A DNA stretch of 64,000 bases, taken from assembly GCA_011109175.1 (NCBI GenBank), contig RDEW01000004.1:830030-894029 (forward strand), in the 5' to 3' direction. This document shows positions 33,710-44,654 of this stretch, piece after piece (position 1 is the first letter of the stretch; each line of letters opens with the position of its first letter). The notes under the pieces were generated by a model, which ran no database searches, was not told the DNA's origin, and saw only the letters and a list, made by a program, of their open reading frames with translations. The DNA is from Dicyema japonicum. Lineage: Eukaryota > Dicyemida > Rhombozoa > Dicyemidae. The position numbers and the translations under genes were made by a program.

Positions 33710-34480
33710 ACAAGGATTTGAGATGTTAGTCAACCTCAATTGAGACCATGGAAAGTTGACGGAGGTCTTTGGACATGTTAATAATGGATCTGGAGGTCCC
33801 AACTAAAGTGGCCATTGAGAACTTCTCCCACGCTCCTCGATTCGTGGACGACCGCGCAGAATTAGAAGTTTCAATGAATGAATATATTTCACGGAAAAAA
33901 CATAATGGGCTGTCGACAGCTTTTTAAAGCTGATTTCTTGTAAGTTGACCCCAGAACTTGACCCCAGCCGGTTGAAATCAGTCGAAACAGTCATCAGCTG
34001 CCAGAAAAGCTGAAGAATGAACCCAGAACGATGTCACATTCAAATTAAACAAATTCCGGCTAATTTTCTTGAATTTATTGCATCGCTGTATTCGGATTAT
34101 CTGACACACTTAATAAGGATTACTGGCAGACATAGTAATTAAGAATGCAAATTCGGTGGTTATAATGAGCCCATCTTAAGAGTGGTCATTTTCCGGGACT
34201 AATAAGTAGATCCTTAGGGGAAGCAACTTCCTGTCCTCAATCGGTATGTAACTGGATTTGGACTTAGGATTTGGACTGAGAATTGTGTGGATTAAACCAA
34301 TTAGATATTGTCAATGATTTATCCTTATAATTCTGAATTCCCTACTTCAATAATAGCACTTCACAATTAAACTGTTGTCAGTCTTTAGTGGTACAGGAAT
34401 TAAATTTACTGCCAATTTGACTCAATAGTTTCAATTTTTTAAACTTTAATATATTTATTTTCAAAAACACAAAATTAAAT
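33710..34480. other. No gene seen
   Basis: Spacer of ordinary composition with no long frame or clear repeat. Confidence 0.3.
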
Positions 34481-34484
34481 CAAA

Positions 34485-34560
34485 AACGGTCCTCGTCGAC
34501 ATAATCGACGTTGAGTTGCCTCTCGCGATCGCAACAGAGATCAACTGTTTCAATTAAACA
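34485..34560 (-). pseudogene. RLE-A C-terminal scrap
   Basis: The minus strand encodes ISVAIARGNSTSIMSTRT, the RLE-A ending (compare ISLAIVRGNSMAIQMP). Nothing more of the element is visible. Confidence 0.5.
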
Positions 34561-34811
34561 CGAATTCCTCAGTTGAAGACATGGGAGAATTCAGATTAGA
34601 ATTTACCGTTTGCCCGCAAAAAATATTTGTGAAATTATTGCCTCTATTTTTAGAATAAGAGAGAAAATAATCGAATATACTAACAAATTGTGAAAATTAA
34701 TTTGAATTTCCAAATTTTTAAATTAGAGGAGTAACTCATTGATTAATTACTCTTTTGTTATAAATGCGTAATCTACGATATAAATAGGAATAAATTTAGT
34801 ATTCCAGTATT

Positions 34812-35972
34812 ATGTGGAGGAACAGGATCAACGATGAACGGAATAAAGTGAATCACCCGTCGAATAGCTCTGATTCAAAAAAATTTATTTATATTGGGAA
34901 GCCAGAGTTCAAAATGAAAGAGAAGACCCAAAGTAGCAATACAAACTCTGAAGATGATTCTACATATAGAATACCTTATTCTGAGTTTAACTACGGCTTT
35001 CCCTCAATAGAAGGCACTCATTATACACCATGGAGTGATCACTTTAACTCAGAATTTTCCTGGTTTTGCGTCAGAAACAACAGAGTTCCGGTATTTTAAC
35101 CAAATGAATGATTATTATAGAAACGACAAAAAATATCTTCCATTTTACGGACTCGATGGTTTTCCAAATTTCGGAAAAGGTACCTTTTGGCTTATGCAGA
35201 TTTCGAATGGAATGAATTCAACATGAGTATGTATAATTGTCCCGATGTATATCAATATGACCAAACATATGACCACAATCTATTGAGGGACTCAAATCAT
35301 CACGGAGATCTCGAATATCAATATGACCACAATCTATTGAGGGACTCAAATCATCACGGAGATCTCGAATATCAATATGACCCCACTCTATTGAGGGACT
35401 CAAATCATCACGGAGATCTCGAATATCAATATGACCCCAATCTATTGAGGGACTCAAATCATCACGGAGAACTCGAATATCAATATGACTCCAATCTATT
35501 GAGGGACTCAAATCATCACGGAGAACTCGAATATCAATATGACCCCAATGTATGGGGGGAATCAAATCATCTCAGAGAACCTGAATATCAATATGACCAA
35601 ACATATGACCCCAATTTATTGGGAGTGTTAAATCATCCTAAAGAACTTGAATTTATCACAAAAGGATCGGAAGAACAGCCACAAAATCTTCAGCATGATG
35701 ACCTATTAGAAGAACTTGAGAGAAAAATGAACGAAGAGAAAATGGTCATCCTTGAATCCCAAAGGAATAGGGAACAACAAAGAAGGGACTCCAATTTAAT
35801 ATACATAAATCTATTGAGGGAGATTGTTCCAGGATGTGAAAGATGCACAGTGGAAAAAGTGTTACAGCGTACAAAACAGCACATAATCGATTTGAAAAAG
35901 ACAATTTTAGAAGAGTTACAAGATCACCATATAAAATTAGAAACTATTCGTAAAAGAATATATCGTCAATAA
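34812..35972 (+). CDS. bHLH-domain protein with seven 18-residue tandem repeats
   Basis: Start ATG at 34812 (MWRNRINDERNKVNHPSNSS). Exon 1 (34812-35034), exon 2 (35075-35179) and exon 3 (35200-35972) join over a 40-nt and a 20-nt GT...AG intron to a 366-aa frame. The first junction has alternatives, while the 20-nt one is well supported. Residues from about 126 to 258 are seven units of the form QYDxNLLRDSNHHGDLEY; units 1 and 7 carry an extra QTYD and units 6-7 are the most diverged. The C-terminal part has a basic helix NREQQRRDSNLIYINLLREI, a loop with VPGCE and a second helix VLQRTKQHIIDLKKTILEEL, typical of a basic helix-loop-helix transcription factor. The basic region keeps the ERxR-like charge pattern only partly, so DNA binding is likely but not certain. 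An AT-rich spacer lies upstream. Confidence 0.6.
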
Positions 35973-36207
35973 TAACAGGATTTTTATGTTATTTAAGTTT
36001 CGGGTTTCAGTTTTAGCTTAGATATCTAAATGAGCATAAACATCAGTAAGATTCTAGAATGGTAATGATATGTTATGTTGGCAAAGTGAAGACTTCATCT
36101 ATCTAACCAGTTCAACCTCCGACCAATTAATTATTAGGCCAACAAAACAAGATTCCTTCCATTTTTGTCTACCGTTCGTTATTTAAAAAATAAAATAACC
36201 AATTTTT

Positions 36208-36408
36208 TTCAGACCCAGGACATGCTTCAAAGCAGGCAGAGGAACGAAAGAGGAGGAAGTACCAGAGAATTTCGGGGGAGTATCTTTTTGTTCCATTCGC
36301 GGTGGAAACGTCAGGAATCCTTGGCCCCCAAGCAGATGAGTTGGTTCGTAAGATCGGCTCCATGATTCAAGCTGTGACCAAGGATCCGCGAGAGACTGGT
36401 TGGTTCCA
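36208..36408 (+). pseudogene. RLE-A internal fragment, very similar to 9605-9805
   Basis: About 97% identical by eye to 9605-9805 (frame DPGHASKQAEERKRRKYQRI...ETSGILGPQADELVRKIGSM). It starts right after TTTTTTTCAG and ends at GGTTGGTTCC. Both ends are cut, no A-tail is present and the low divergence means it is recent. The older fragment at 640-822 covers nearly the same interval. Confidence 0.8.
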
Positions 36409-36409
36409 A

Positions 36410-37410
36410 TAACCAATTTAACAGTAAATTTTTCGTTTATTAAAAAATCGTATTTATTAATAAATGTTCTGCAAGGAGAAATTACTGATATTGATGTTAT
36501 TAGAACATTAGGGGGATAGTGACTTTATAATAGTCGAGTTTTTTTTCTTAGTGGCATGTGATCTCGTCCTGACTCTACAAGTTTCGAATCGACGGGATTT
36601 TAATCCAGAACAAATGTAGTTCTCTGATCTCCGTGAAATTCTCATTTGTTCAGTGAACAGGGTTTAAATCCCTCATGAGGGAAGACACTATGCTACCAAA
36701 CTTTCGATTAGTTCAGGTAAAGCAACGGGTACATTCGAAAAGCGTAAATTTAATTAATTTAACGATTTATTTAATTAAAGTTAAATCTGTTAAATTTAGC
36801 TATTAATTGACTGGAGATAAATATATTATTTTCATTTTTGCTTCACTAATCAATTTTCAATTAACTTTCGTTGTTATAATCTAAAATACTTTCTCTGTCG
36901 AATGTTCAACAGTCAGGAAGTGCACCAATTAAGAGTGTCCTCTGGAAGAGACTTGATGAGGCCGTGAAATTGTAAGAGAGCAGTTCATGATGGGACATTA
37001 TCGAGAGGAGGATTGGAGTGTCATAAAGAAAAGTTTGATCTCCAATTCGTGCATTCGAGTCGAGGGGAGTGAGAAAAGAGGAATGGGATACTAATGAAGA
37101 GTCCAAGTCGCAAGGCAGTACCCAAAAAAATAAGACTTCAGTGTAGACGAACACTCGCCAAGTTTATTTTTGCGATCTTTTGCATTATTCTCCAGTACTC
37201 TTCCAGCAACAAAATGATGTCTACTGCCTTACCAGTTCACTTATCTGGCTAATTTGATCCAAGATTAATAAGATCGCTTTCCAACTTTAGCCCCCAAAAA
37301 GAGACCCTTATATAGTCATCAAGATTGACCATCATGTTACTAAAGGAAATCATCAGGAGGGTATCCGTTTAATAAAAACAAAAATTACTGTATCCCCACA
37401 AAGATATTCT
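36410..37410. other. No gene seen
   Basis: Spacer with one block at 37035-37130 related to the repeat at 11309-11520. No coding sequence recognised. Confidence 0.35.
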
Positions 37411-37414
37411 TGAC

Positions 37415-37545
37415 TCCTTTCCTAATATTTTAATACACTGACTTGGTGGATGTTAGAAAGGACTGAACTCCTCCCCTAATAGTTTAATACACTGATTTGG
37501 TGGATGTTAAGAGAGAACAGAACTCTTCTCCCAATACAGCGTTTC
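37415..37545. repeat. Two-unit tandem repeat of about 62 bp
   Basis: TTTAATACACTGA(C/T)TTGGTGGATGTTA occurs at about 37430 and 37487. TTGACTTGGTGGATGTTA recurs singly at 38490. Confidence 0.5.
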
Positions 37546-38480
37546 TCACCTTTTTTTCTGGGGATCATAATTTTTATATTCAATTTGATTTAAAAAAAAG
37601 AAAAAATTTGATTTAATATTTTTTTAATAAAGTTTTATTTTAAAGCATAAAATCAATGCGAATTTTGATATTGCATACTTATTATAAGTGTTTATGGAAA
37701 CTGCCAAAATTCCAGTTTTTATTTAAATAAAATGAATGCCTCCTGTGAGTTTTTTAGTTCAATCCAGGACTCTTCGATTTTGAGAACATCAGTTTCAACA
37801 ACCGTAGTAAAAAGGATTTCCACTCCAGTCCTGAAATGGATCGATAGTTGGGTGCTTCGAATGCTAACTTAAATTTTTAAGATGCTGATCATTTTTAGAA
37901 TTAAAATATCTGGGGAGTTAATTCCAAAGAGAGTTTCTCTATTTCTGATGAATTATCTTTGTATTTCAGGCCCTTCTAGATTAATTTGAGGAGTCCTTCC
38001 CGCTTCCTAGTACGATCAGCTTTAGTATATTAAATTTAGGAACAAAAGGTGTAGTTAAGTTCTAAGTTCCATAATTTCCCTTTGATCCCATTTACGATCA
38101 GTTGAATAACAGAGATCCGATCCTTTGGTTTTAGTCGGTCAGAAACAGGCGTACGAAAAGAGATATGTTCCTCGGTGGAAGAGAGCTAATGTTCCTTTTT
38201 CGCGATGCATTACTTTCACCCTGAGCACTCCAGAACTTTCACAACCGGTAGACCACAGGCCGTCATGTTTTAAAATTATCTTACTAAGGTTGGAGAGAAT
38301 CGTTGCAAAATAAACATTGCACTAAATTGAGCTTTATCACAATCATTATGAATATTTTGTAAATCAAAAACCCTCGCATTTTGAGAAGGTTGAAAATATA
38401 ATTTTATTGATTTTTAATTAAAATTCGTGGGGACCCTTTGAATTTTTCAGTGGACCCCGTTAGGAAACATAGTTCTAATT
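37540..38480. mobile_element. Possible non-autonomous hAT-like element
   Basis: The left end CAGCGTTTCTCACC followed by GGGGATCA and the right end AGTGGACCCCGTTAGGAAAC form the kind of worn inverted ends (GTTTC...GGGGTCC) often seen in hAT-group elements. No transposase is inside and I could not define a target duplication. Weak call. Confidence 0.25.
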
Positions 38481-38494
38481 GTTCAATCTATTGA

Positions 38495-39210
38495 CTTGGT
38501 GGATGTTATGGAGGATTTAAATGCGTTCATGGTCTCGACTGTCTTTTTAACATGCAAGCATTTGACTCGGAAATGATACCATCCACATAACAAAGAAACA
38601 TAGCTTCCCCATGATTTTTCCGCTTTAAAACTCTTCTTTCCAAGTAATCCTTCGAGTCTACATAACCTTAACTTTAACCTGTCATGCGGCCAATGAGTCT
38701 TTAGCTTGAGATTTAATCAATCCATGACATAAATACGAAAAAGATCAATTATACCAGTTATAGGGAGATCAAGGCATTGGTGGAAGCTAACATCATCCTA
38801 CCATTTAACAAATTGAACTGACCTCAAATGGGTTCAAAATGTAATTCTGATTTTTTATCATAAATAGAAGGTCGGCAGAGGACACAAAGGCAATCCTTAA
38901 AATCCCTTCATAAATATGATAGCTTGATCGAGCAAATGGTCTTGGAGGTTGACTGAAGGAAAAACTGCGTAGTTGTAATCCTAGACTTCAAAGAGTTAAT
39001 CGACAGAAGGATTGGGGATGTTATTGTTGATGGGTTTCGACTCCTGATCCCAGGAACGGAATACGGTTAAGGAATCTTTCTATTATATTCTACAGAAAGT
39101 TGAATTTGAAAAAGATTGACAAGTGAGAAACGACCGAAGTTCATGAAAAGTAAGAGATCTTGAAAAAATATATTCATCAAGATGAGTGCTTTAAAGCTAC
39201 TTTCTTCTCA
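38495..39210. other. No gene recognised
   Basis: A broken plus frame near 38760-39000 has IKALVEANIILPFN and NCVVVILDFKELIDRR, which is too little to call. Confidence 0.3.
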
Positions 39211-39214
39211 CTTT

Positions 39215-39350
39215 TTATTCACTTCTTTTAGCTTTTTGTTGGCTGTGAGTCCTTTATAGACGATCCCATCCGCAATGAGATGTTTTCTGAAGACGGGGTC
39301 ACTCGTCAAACCAACTAATTTAGGACCTAAAATCGTGTGAGATCAAGGGG
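39215..39350 (-). repeat. SINE-1 body fragment
   Basis: On the minus strand, GGTTTGACGAGTGACCCCGT and GACTCACAGCCAAC match the long-variant SINE-1 body of 20985-21185. The tRNA head and tail are missing. Confidence 0.5.
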
Positions 39351-39517
39351 TCACAAACTTTAGACAGTTTTTTAGTTAGTTACCCCACCTCACTAACATG
39401 TAAGAGGCCGGCTACCATCAATCGTCTAGCTGAGAGTACTGGGCGCTCCCGCAAGTCCCTTAGTGTCATTGGTTGTCATACTGAAAGGAAGCTAGCTGAA
39501 TTGATTTCACTTTTTTT

Positions 39518-39720
39518 AATAGCCTTTTCACGAGAGCCATAATATTTATAGCTCCGCATGATCCAGTTCAGCAGTGAGTATCACTGATGACGGCGTCACT
39601 CGTCAAACCCTTTTAGCATCGTAGATGCGTGGAACATTCCACCAGGTGAACAGCAGCGAGAATCGAACCCGTAACCTAAGTCATTTTAGCTCGACACCTA
39701 ACCACTATGCCACCCTGATT
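39518..39720 (-). repeat. SINE-1, full short variant with LINE-D tail
   Basis: Minus strand: head GGCATAGTGGTTAGGTGTCG (A box), TTACGGGTTCGATTCTCGCT (B box), body GACGCCGTCATCAGTGATAC, tail ATAAATATTATGGCTCTCGT then GAAAAGGCTATTAAAAAAA. It is about 200 bp and the cleanest complete SINE-1 in the window. Confidence 0.8.
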
Positions 39721-39854
39721 CACTTAAATTTTTTTTTTTTTTTTTTTACTTAAATTGCTTTTTATTTAAATTAATTTTTAAAAAAATCAATTTATTACTC
39801 ATAATTTAAAGTAAAGCTTATATTTTTCACATTTACATTTTTATTCAAATAACT

Positions 39855-40030
39855 ATTGATTTGAGTTCAAACCTGAATGATGGAGTTTTCAGCGAAGGTC
39901 AATTCTCCTAAACAAATCCCACCCAAAGGCGATGAGTCCTTTTGGCAAAACACAGTAGTTGAAAGGGATCTTCCTACTTTCTCAATGACAAAATCCGCTG
40001 GTGAAGATTACCATTATGAAAACCTTTCCT
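39855..40030 (+). repeat. SINE-3 copy
   Basis: GAGTTCAAACCTGAATGATG, GAGTTTTCAGCGAAGGTCAA and GGGATCTTCCTACTTTCTC match 7990-8160 over about 165 bp. Confidence 0.5.
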
Positions 40031-40034
40031 TCGA

Positions 40035-40545
40035 AGCTATCTAAATATCACATTTTGCGTATTGATCTTAATATCTTGTGATAAATATGAGGTGGAATCA
40101 TTCTGAGTGAAATGACTGAAGTCATACTAAGTACTGAAAAAAAGTGGATGAACTATCCAGAGTTATTATCATCTTTAACAACTAATGTGATTCTTCTTCT
40201 GTGGTTCACCGTGGAAGAACCCACGCTCACGAAAATCCTCTTCTCATTGGATGGGAGGGTCAAATGCAATATTTCGATTCAGCATTAAAGAAAAGAAAAT
40301 GTCGACAAATATAAATATTTGTGGTTTTCGATTTCATATATTTCTTTTGTGGTGTGGTGATGTCTGTTTCTAACGAGTTTAATGTAACATATATTCTATC
40401 GACCTTCCCGCTGAGGTGGAGCTCATTCTGAGCTATAACTATTATGGTTCTCATTAGAGTGCTTCTATTTCCACGTGCTTTAATGAGGTAACCATTAACA
40501 TATTTAAAGATCAAGGGTCACCATTAAATTAAGGAAAAGAAAACG
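40035..40545. other. No gene recognised
   Basis: A minus frame (40514-40260, MIFKYVNGYLIKARGNRSTL) is open for 84 codons but has no family resemblance. It could be a LINE remnant. Confidence 0.25.
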
Positions 40546-40549
40546 TAGC

Positions 40550-41345
40550 CATTAAGTGATCCCAACCACTCTCAACAACTACCTCATCTTCGATCGATGT
40601 TCCTCAGATTTGCGCATCCTATATCAACTGGAAAAGCTACTGAGTCTCACGTGTGTCGCGGCTTTTTAGTTTAGACGGGTGTCCAGTTTCTTTAAGAAAC
40701 GAAGCGATTTCGCGCTTATTCCTCAGTTGTCTCAACTACTATGGGCGGGATTTGAACCGATCGTGCAGCGCTTCGTTTTTTTCTCCTTTGCTTTCATTGC
40801 TTTTTACGCGGCATATAGTGTGTCTACCGCCCTCCCGACAATATTGGATGGACAAAGGGTGTCGATGCACCATTCCAATGGTATCAAATCATCGAATAGA
40901 AAGATTGAAATTTCTTCCGGCCATTTTCCGTCTTTTCTATCCAGGCCAACCGGTTCAATATGGAGGGGTATCCAACAGGCCAGGCTTGCTTAACAATTCT
41001 GTTGATCGCCTTATGTCTTGGGAATCGTCCTGCGCTTCTTAGTCAAGAAAGGGAATGATGTCCATAACAGTCGATGGTACCACCTTTGAGTCTGGAAAAT
41101 CTTCAGTCCAGGTCTGATGGAGATACCGGTGTGGACAGTATCGTCGGCACTTTTCAAACGATACACCACATTCTTTGACCGCTCATAGTGAAATCAATAC
41201 CACACTTTCAGAAGAGGAGAATAATATCCGTGAAACGGCCGATTCGAGATGAACAAGGCGGGGCCTAGTGAATCTCCTTGAGGAACAAAGTATTGGCCGT
41301 GGATAAGGCTGGAAGGTTTTCCATAGGAGCTATGAACATATTCTT
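40550..41345 (-). pseudogene. RLE-A fragment (RT end and endonuclease)
   Basis: The minus strand reads QGDSLGPALFISNRPFHGYY near 41280 (RT motif), ADDTVHTGISI near 41130 and PVGLDRKDGKWPEEISIFLF near 40950 (endonuclease core with the RPDG motif mutated). CIDTLCPSNIVGRAVDTLYA follows. Frames shift several times. It adjoins a LINE-C fragment on the same strand. Confidence 0.65.
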
Positions 41346-41359
41346 CAACTTATGAGGAT

Positions 41360-42200
41360 GAGTGTGAGAGAGTTGGGGTAAGTACAAAATTCGTATATGA
41401 TGGGAGAGGAATATACATATTGTCAACCTTTTGAAGTTGCCTTTGTGTCGGGCAATCTATGTAGCACAGGCGTATTCGATTTTCTGTAGAACAAATTTTT
41501 ATATAGAAGCAGGGAAGATACTGGGGAGTGCCAAAAAGTATTGAGAATTCAATTTTCTTTTGGATCCTGGCGGTTACCAGGTCCAGTGAATGGAAGGAAG
41601 GGATTCAGAGTGACTCCATGGATTGAAAAGGTCTTCTTAATGGGGATGAGGAATCATATAATTTTACTTCCTCGCATCTCTTTTTGTGATGAAGTAAACG
41701 TCGTTACTTTCCAGGTGATACTTTTAACCGGTTCTTCAAGGACCAATGACCCACCAGATTTAATGTCTCTTGCACGGACTTCGACTCTTAGATGTTTCGC
41801 TAAAAAAAGAATTGAATTTTTGGTGGTTGGGGTGAAGAGGTCACTGAGGAATGTGATGAATAGCGTTGGTTACAACGGTGATCTTTGTGGCATTCCATTT
41901 TGAAGATATCTCGGTTTTTATTTTTGGTTGTTTGCCACCAATTGACCCATTCGACCGTGATGAAGTTAGCCAACCATGACTTCAATTTAGGGTGGGATTG
42001 ATAATTTTTTTTCTTTTTATATCCACTGAGACCAGCACGGATCTCTCGTGTGGATTTTGGGTATTCAGGCCACCGGAGATGAATTGTACCAGTTTTGTTA
42101 AATGGGTTGTTGTTGAGTGTCCTCCACGGAATCCGTTAAAGAAGATAGAAGAATTGCAAAAGGACGGATCTTGAGAAGGACTAGTTTTTCAAACACTCAT
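41360..42200 (-). pseudogene. LINE-C RT fragment
   Basis: Minus strand: NGFRGGHSTTTHLTKLVQFI (42140), SVLVSVDIK (42050), LKSWLANFITGRMGQLVANN (41980) and QNGMPQRSPL near 41890 follow the LINE-C order (GFLRGRSTATYLATLSQFI, SIDINKAFD, LWLANFLSGRRGRV, NGVPQGSPLSP). The segment around the AFDTV motif is deleted. The 3' half has lost its frame. Confidence 0.65.
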
Positions 42201-42389
42201 GACAACGCACATATGATGGATACCGATCAATAGAAGACGAGTAGTTAGGTGGTTTGTTTTTCTTCTTGATATGGTTTATCAGTAATTTCTTTCATATATC
42301 CTTCAGTTACGTTCACTGATTGTTTTTCGAATTTCTTCACATTTTTCATTAAGATTAAATCCCGCGTTACAGAATCAATTGGTTGCGAG

Positions 42390-42570
42390 GTACGTTAAGG
42401 GCGACCCATCGGAATGAATCTTTTGCAAGCTCGGAGTATAATTTCATTGGAATGTCTGACGGTGACGTCGATCGAGCTGTAGCCTCTATCAAGGAAACTG
42501 TGAAGGTCTCGTCCAATAAAGAATGTGAATGCGGGCCACACTGCACGTCAGATGTTGACAAGGTTCTCAG
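42390..42570 (+). CDS. Candidate exon, strand uncertain
   Basis: The plus frame reads HRNESFASSEYNFIGMSDGD, VDRAVASIKETVKVSSNKEC and ECGPHCTSDVDKVLR, ending at a GTAAGC donor-like site at 42571. The minus frame over the same bases is also open. No partner exon was found. The CxCGPxC motif might bind metal. Confidence 0.2.
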
Positions 42571-42945
42571 AGTAAGCATTAACTTTTGTTTTTGTGGGAT
42601 TCTCATAAATAATAGGTTATAGTCAGTATGTAAGTCACATGCAACATCACAAGAAATGGCTGTAAACTCATATTTGAGAAAGAGATGGAGAAGTAGGTCC
42701 CCTCTTCCATTTTCGTCGTAAGTCCTTCCGTCGCAGATATCACTTCATTTGTTAGGACTGGATTACAAACAGCGAGTCTTAGAAAATATAGATTCCCAAA
42801 TTTTAATAAAATAAACATTTAATAAAAAATAATAATATTTAAATATTTTGTGTGGTTAGTGGTGTCACAATTATTAATTTATACTAACTTTAATTTCATT
42901 TCATTTATTAGTTTAATTCTGTAAATAATTCAATTTTAGTGGCAA

Positions 42946-43465
42946 ATGAATACTATAAGACTATTATTCAGAGAGGCCGTGTCTTACAATACCGTCTATC
43001 CCCTACTTGTCCGGAACATTGGGATAAGTTACCCAATGTATCAAAAGTCAAAGGATCCCATTCAGCAGCTTTTCCTCGACAAAGTCCGAGAAGTTGGGAC
43101 ACTTCTGTATTCCGTTGGTCACTTGATTTTGCAGGAAATCCGGGGGTTGGAAAATCTTAGCAAGGATGCTAACAAGCAGCTTTTTGCTAGAATAGAAAAG
43201 CTCAAAGTACAGTTTGGCGTGAAAGACGGTGATTTCACCGCGTTTACTGTACCTCAGTATCCCGAGAGTTTGTTTTTCTCTAAAATCACCAGGCATTAAA
43301 CTTGAGGACAAGTTCTGCGGGATTGACCCTGAAAGTTTGAAAGAAGACGTAGGAGAGGAAGGGGAAATGGCTCAAGCAGAATCCAGTGAAGCCGAGATCG
43401 CCGAATTCGAGACCACCGTCGACGACCTTCCGTGGTACAAATCGGGAGTCAATCCAGTCAACTAA
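42946..43465 (+). CDS. ATP5PF: ATP synthase-coupling factor 6-like protein, mitochondrial
   Basis: The frame starts MNTIRLLFREAVSYNTVYPL and continues LVRNIGISYPMYQKSKDPIQ and QLFLDKVRE. This matches the coupling factor 6 core RNIG...KxLDPIQKLFxDKIRE, followed by a helix with IEKLKVQFGVKDGDFTAF as in the family's KLKQMFGxxDMxTFP. Coupling factor 6 sits in the peripheral stalk of mitochondrial ATP synthase. A GT...AG intron of 25 nt (43268-43292) is required to reach the last exon. An optional 42-nt (43093-43134) or 21-nt intron would bring the middle closer to the usual length. The start is basic, as expected for a mitochondrial targeting peptide. The last exon adds an acidic tail (KEDVGEEGEMAQAESSEAEI) that I do not know from other animals. 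Length is 150-164 aa, versus about 108 in mammals. Confidence 0.75.
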
Positions 43466-43486
43466 TTTACTAAACTTTACTGATAA

Positions 43487-43768
43487 TTAACTTGCCTTAA
43501 TTTCATTATTATTACGTCCCTTTCTATCATCTCCACGTTCTGGTGGTGCTAGATTCCTACGTGGTTGGAGTTTTATTTTGCAGTTGGGGCCGCCTCTCAC
43601 TTTGGACATGTGGGCGGAGGTTGATGATACTAAGTTATCTGAAAGACACGTGACTGAGGCGCAGGTTGAAGTTAGGCTTATCCATGTTTGTTGAGAACTC
43701 AGTTTGGTGGTGACGGTTGATCTGAATGGGAAACGAATGGAGGTGAAGGGAAGTCTGTAAGCATTCAA
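43487..43768 (-). CDS. Hypothetical frame, weak
   Basis: A 93-codon frame, tail to tail with ATP5PF, begins MNAYRLPFTSIRFPFRSTVT and has a basic C-terminal half (GGPNCKIKLQPRRNLAPPER). It may be a real exon or chance. No family recognised. Confidence 0.2.
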   Translation of the reverse strand: MNAYRLPFTSIRFPFRSTVTTKLSSQQTWISLTSTCASVTCLSDNLVSSTSAHMSKVRGGPNCKIKLQPRRNLAPPERGDDRKGRNNNEIKAS

Positions 43769-43914
43769 TATGTATCATCAAGCACGTGTTTCAATGTGGA
43801 AAAGTTATCGCTCACTACTCTGGCGACCTTAACGTGTGGACAACAGGATTTATTAGAGTCTCCTAAAGATGTCGCCTGCGAATTTATCTCCCACAATTAT
43901 CACCTCAACTGAAG

Positions 43915-44170
43915 ATTATTTATTTAATAACCCCAAAAAGGGAACACCAAGAAAGGAGTAAACCAACTAATTAAGTGATCCCGGTACACCTCAAAAGGAT
44001 CGAACGGTTTTTCCTATGTTCCTCCAGAGTACCACGGCTTTCCTGTTACCGACGACGATCACCTTTCACTAGAATTTGAAGAGGGTGGGAGACGGACCTC
44101 GATCTTGCGTGGCCTATACAGACACGTTCTCTTCTTCCGGAAAAGAAGAAGATGCGCAACAAAGAACCCG
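43915..44170 (-). pseudogene. LINE-C 3' end
   Basis: The minus strand ends ACTTAATTAGTTGGTTTACT...TTGGTGTTCCC...GGGGTTATTAAA, the LINE-C/SINE-2 tail. Upstream frames (KAVVLWRNIGKTVRSF) fit a LINE C-terminus, but are broken. Confidence 0.5.
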
Positions 44171-44256
44171 AAAAATGTCACAACGATGAAGAAACGTGTC
44201 GATGAAAACAATCAGAGGTTGAATCTCCTGATGATCATATCCAAGAGTCATTTTCA

Positions 44257-44451
44257 TTAGCTGCAATTGTGTCGCTTGTGTAGCCACGACGCTTCTGTTT
44301 CATCATAAATTGCAGAGTGGGGTTTAGTATTTTTTTGACTTTTACCGGATTTAAATGCTTTGTTTGTAAATGACCGAGGTTTCCAGAAAGATAAAGCGAC
44401 TACTATGCCGATGGAAATTGTTGTGAACGAATTATCGATTTCAAAATCCAC
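44257..44451 (-). CDS. Exon-like frame with a hydrophobic segment
   Basis: After an acceptor-like CAG at about 44460 the minus frame reads DFEIDNSFTTISIGIVVALS and FWKPRSFTNKAFKSGKSQKN. The hydrophobic run could be one membrane helix followed by a basic tail. No partner exon or family found. Confidence 0.25.
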   Translation of the reverse strand: MDFEIDNSFTTISIGIVVALSFWKPRSFTNKAFKSGKSQKNTKPHSAIYDETEASWLHKRHNCS

Positions 44452-44654
44452 AAAACTGGACGTTTTATTCAGAGGTAAGAACCGAACCCACTATTTAGGA
44501 TTGCCCTCATGTCGAGGAGGAGATAGAGAACTGAATTGAAATATTAGTTATTCAGGGCCATTTTCCCGTAGAGAGCTTACAGTTCGTAATTCAAAAAAAG
44601 TGAGGTGTATCATTATTTAATTTATTAAACAATAAACAAAAAGTACTTCCATGT

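Noticed and set aside
35218-35565. 115-codon minus-strand ORF with repeats
   Set aside because: It is the antisense shadow of the 54-nt repeat array in the bHLH gene.
38760-39000. IKALVEANIILPFN and ILDFKELIDRR looking like a Ty3/gypsy RT start
   Set aside because: The matches are short, interrupted by stops, and no protease, RNase H, integrase or LTR is nearby.
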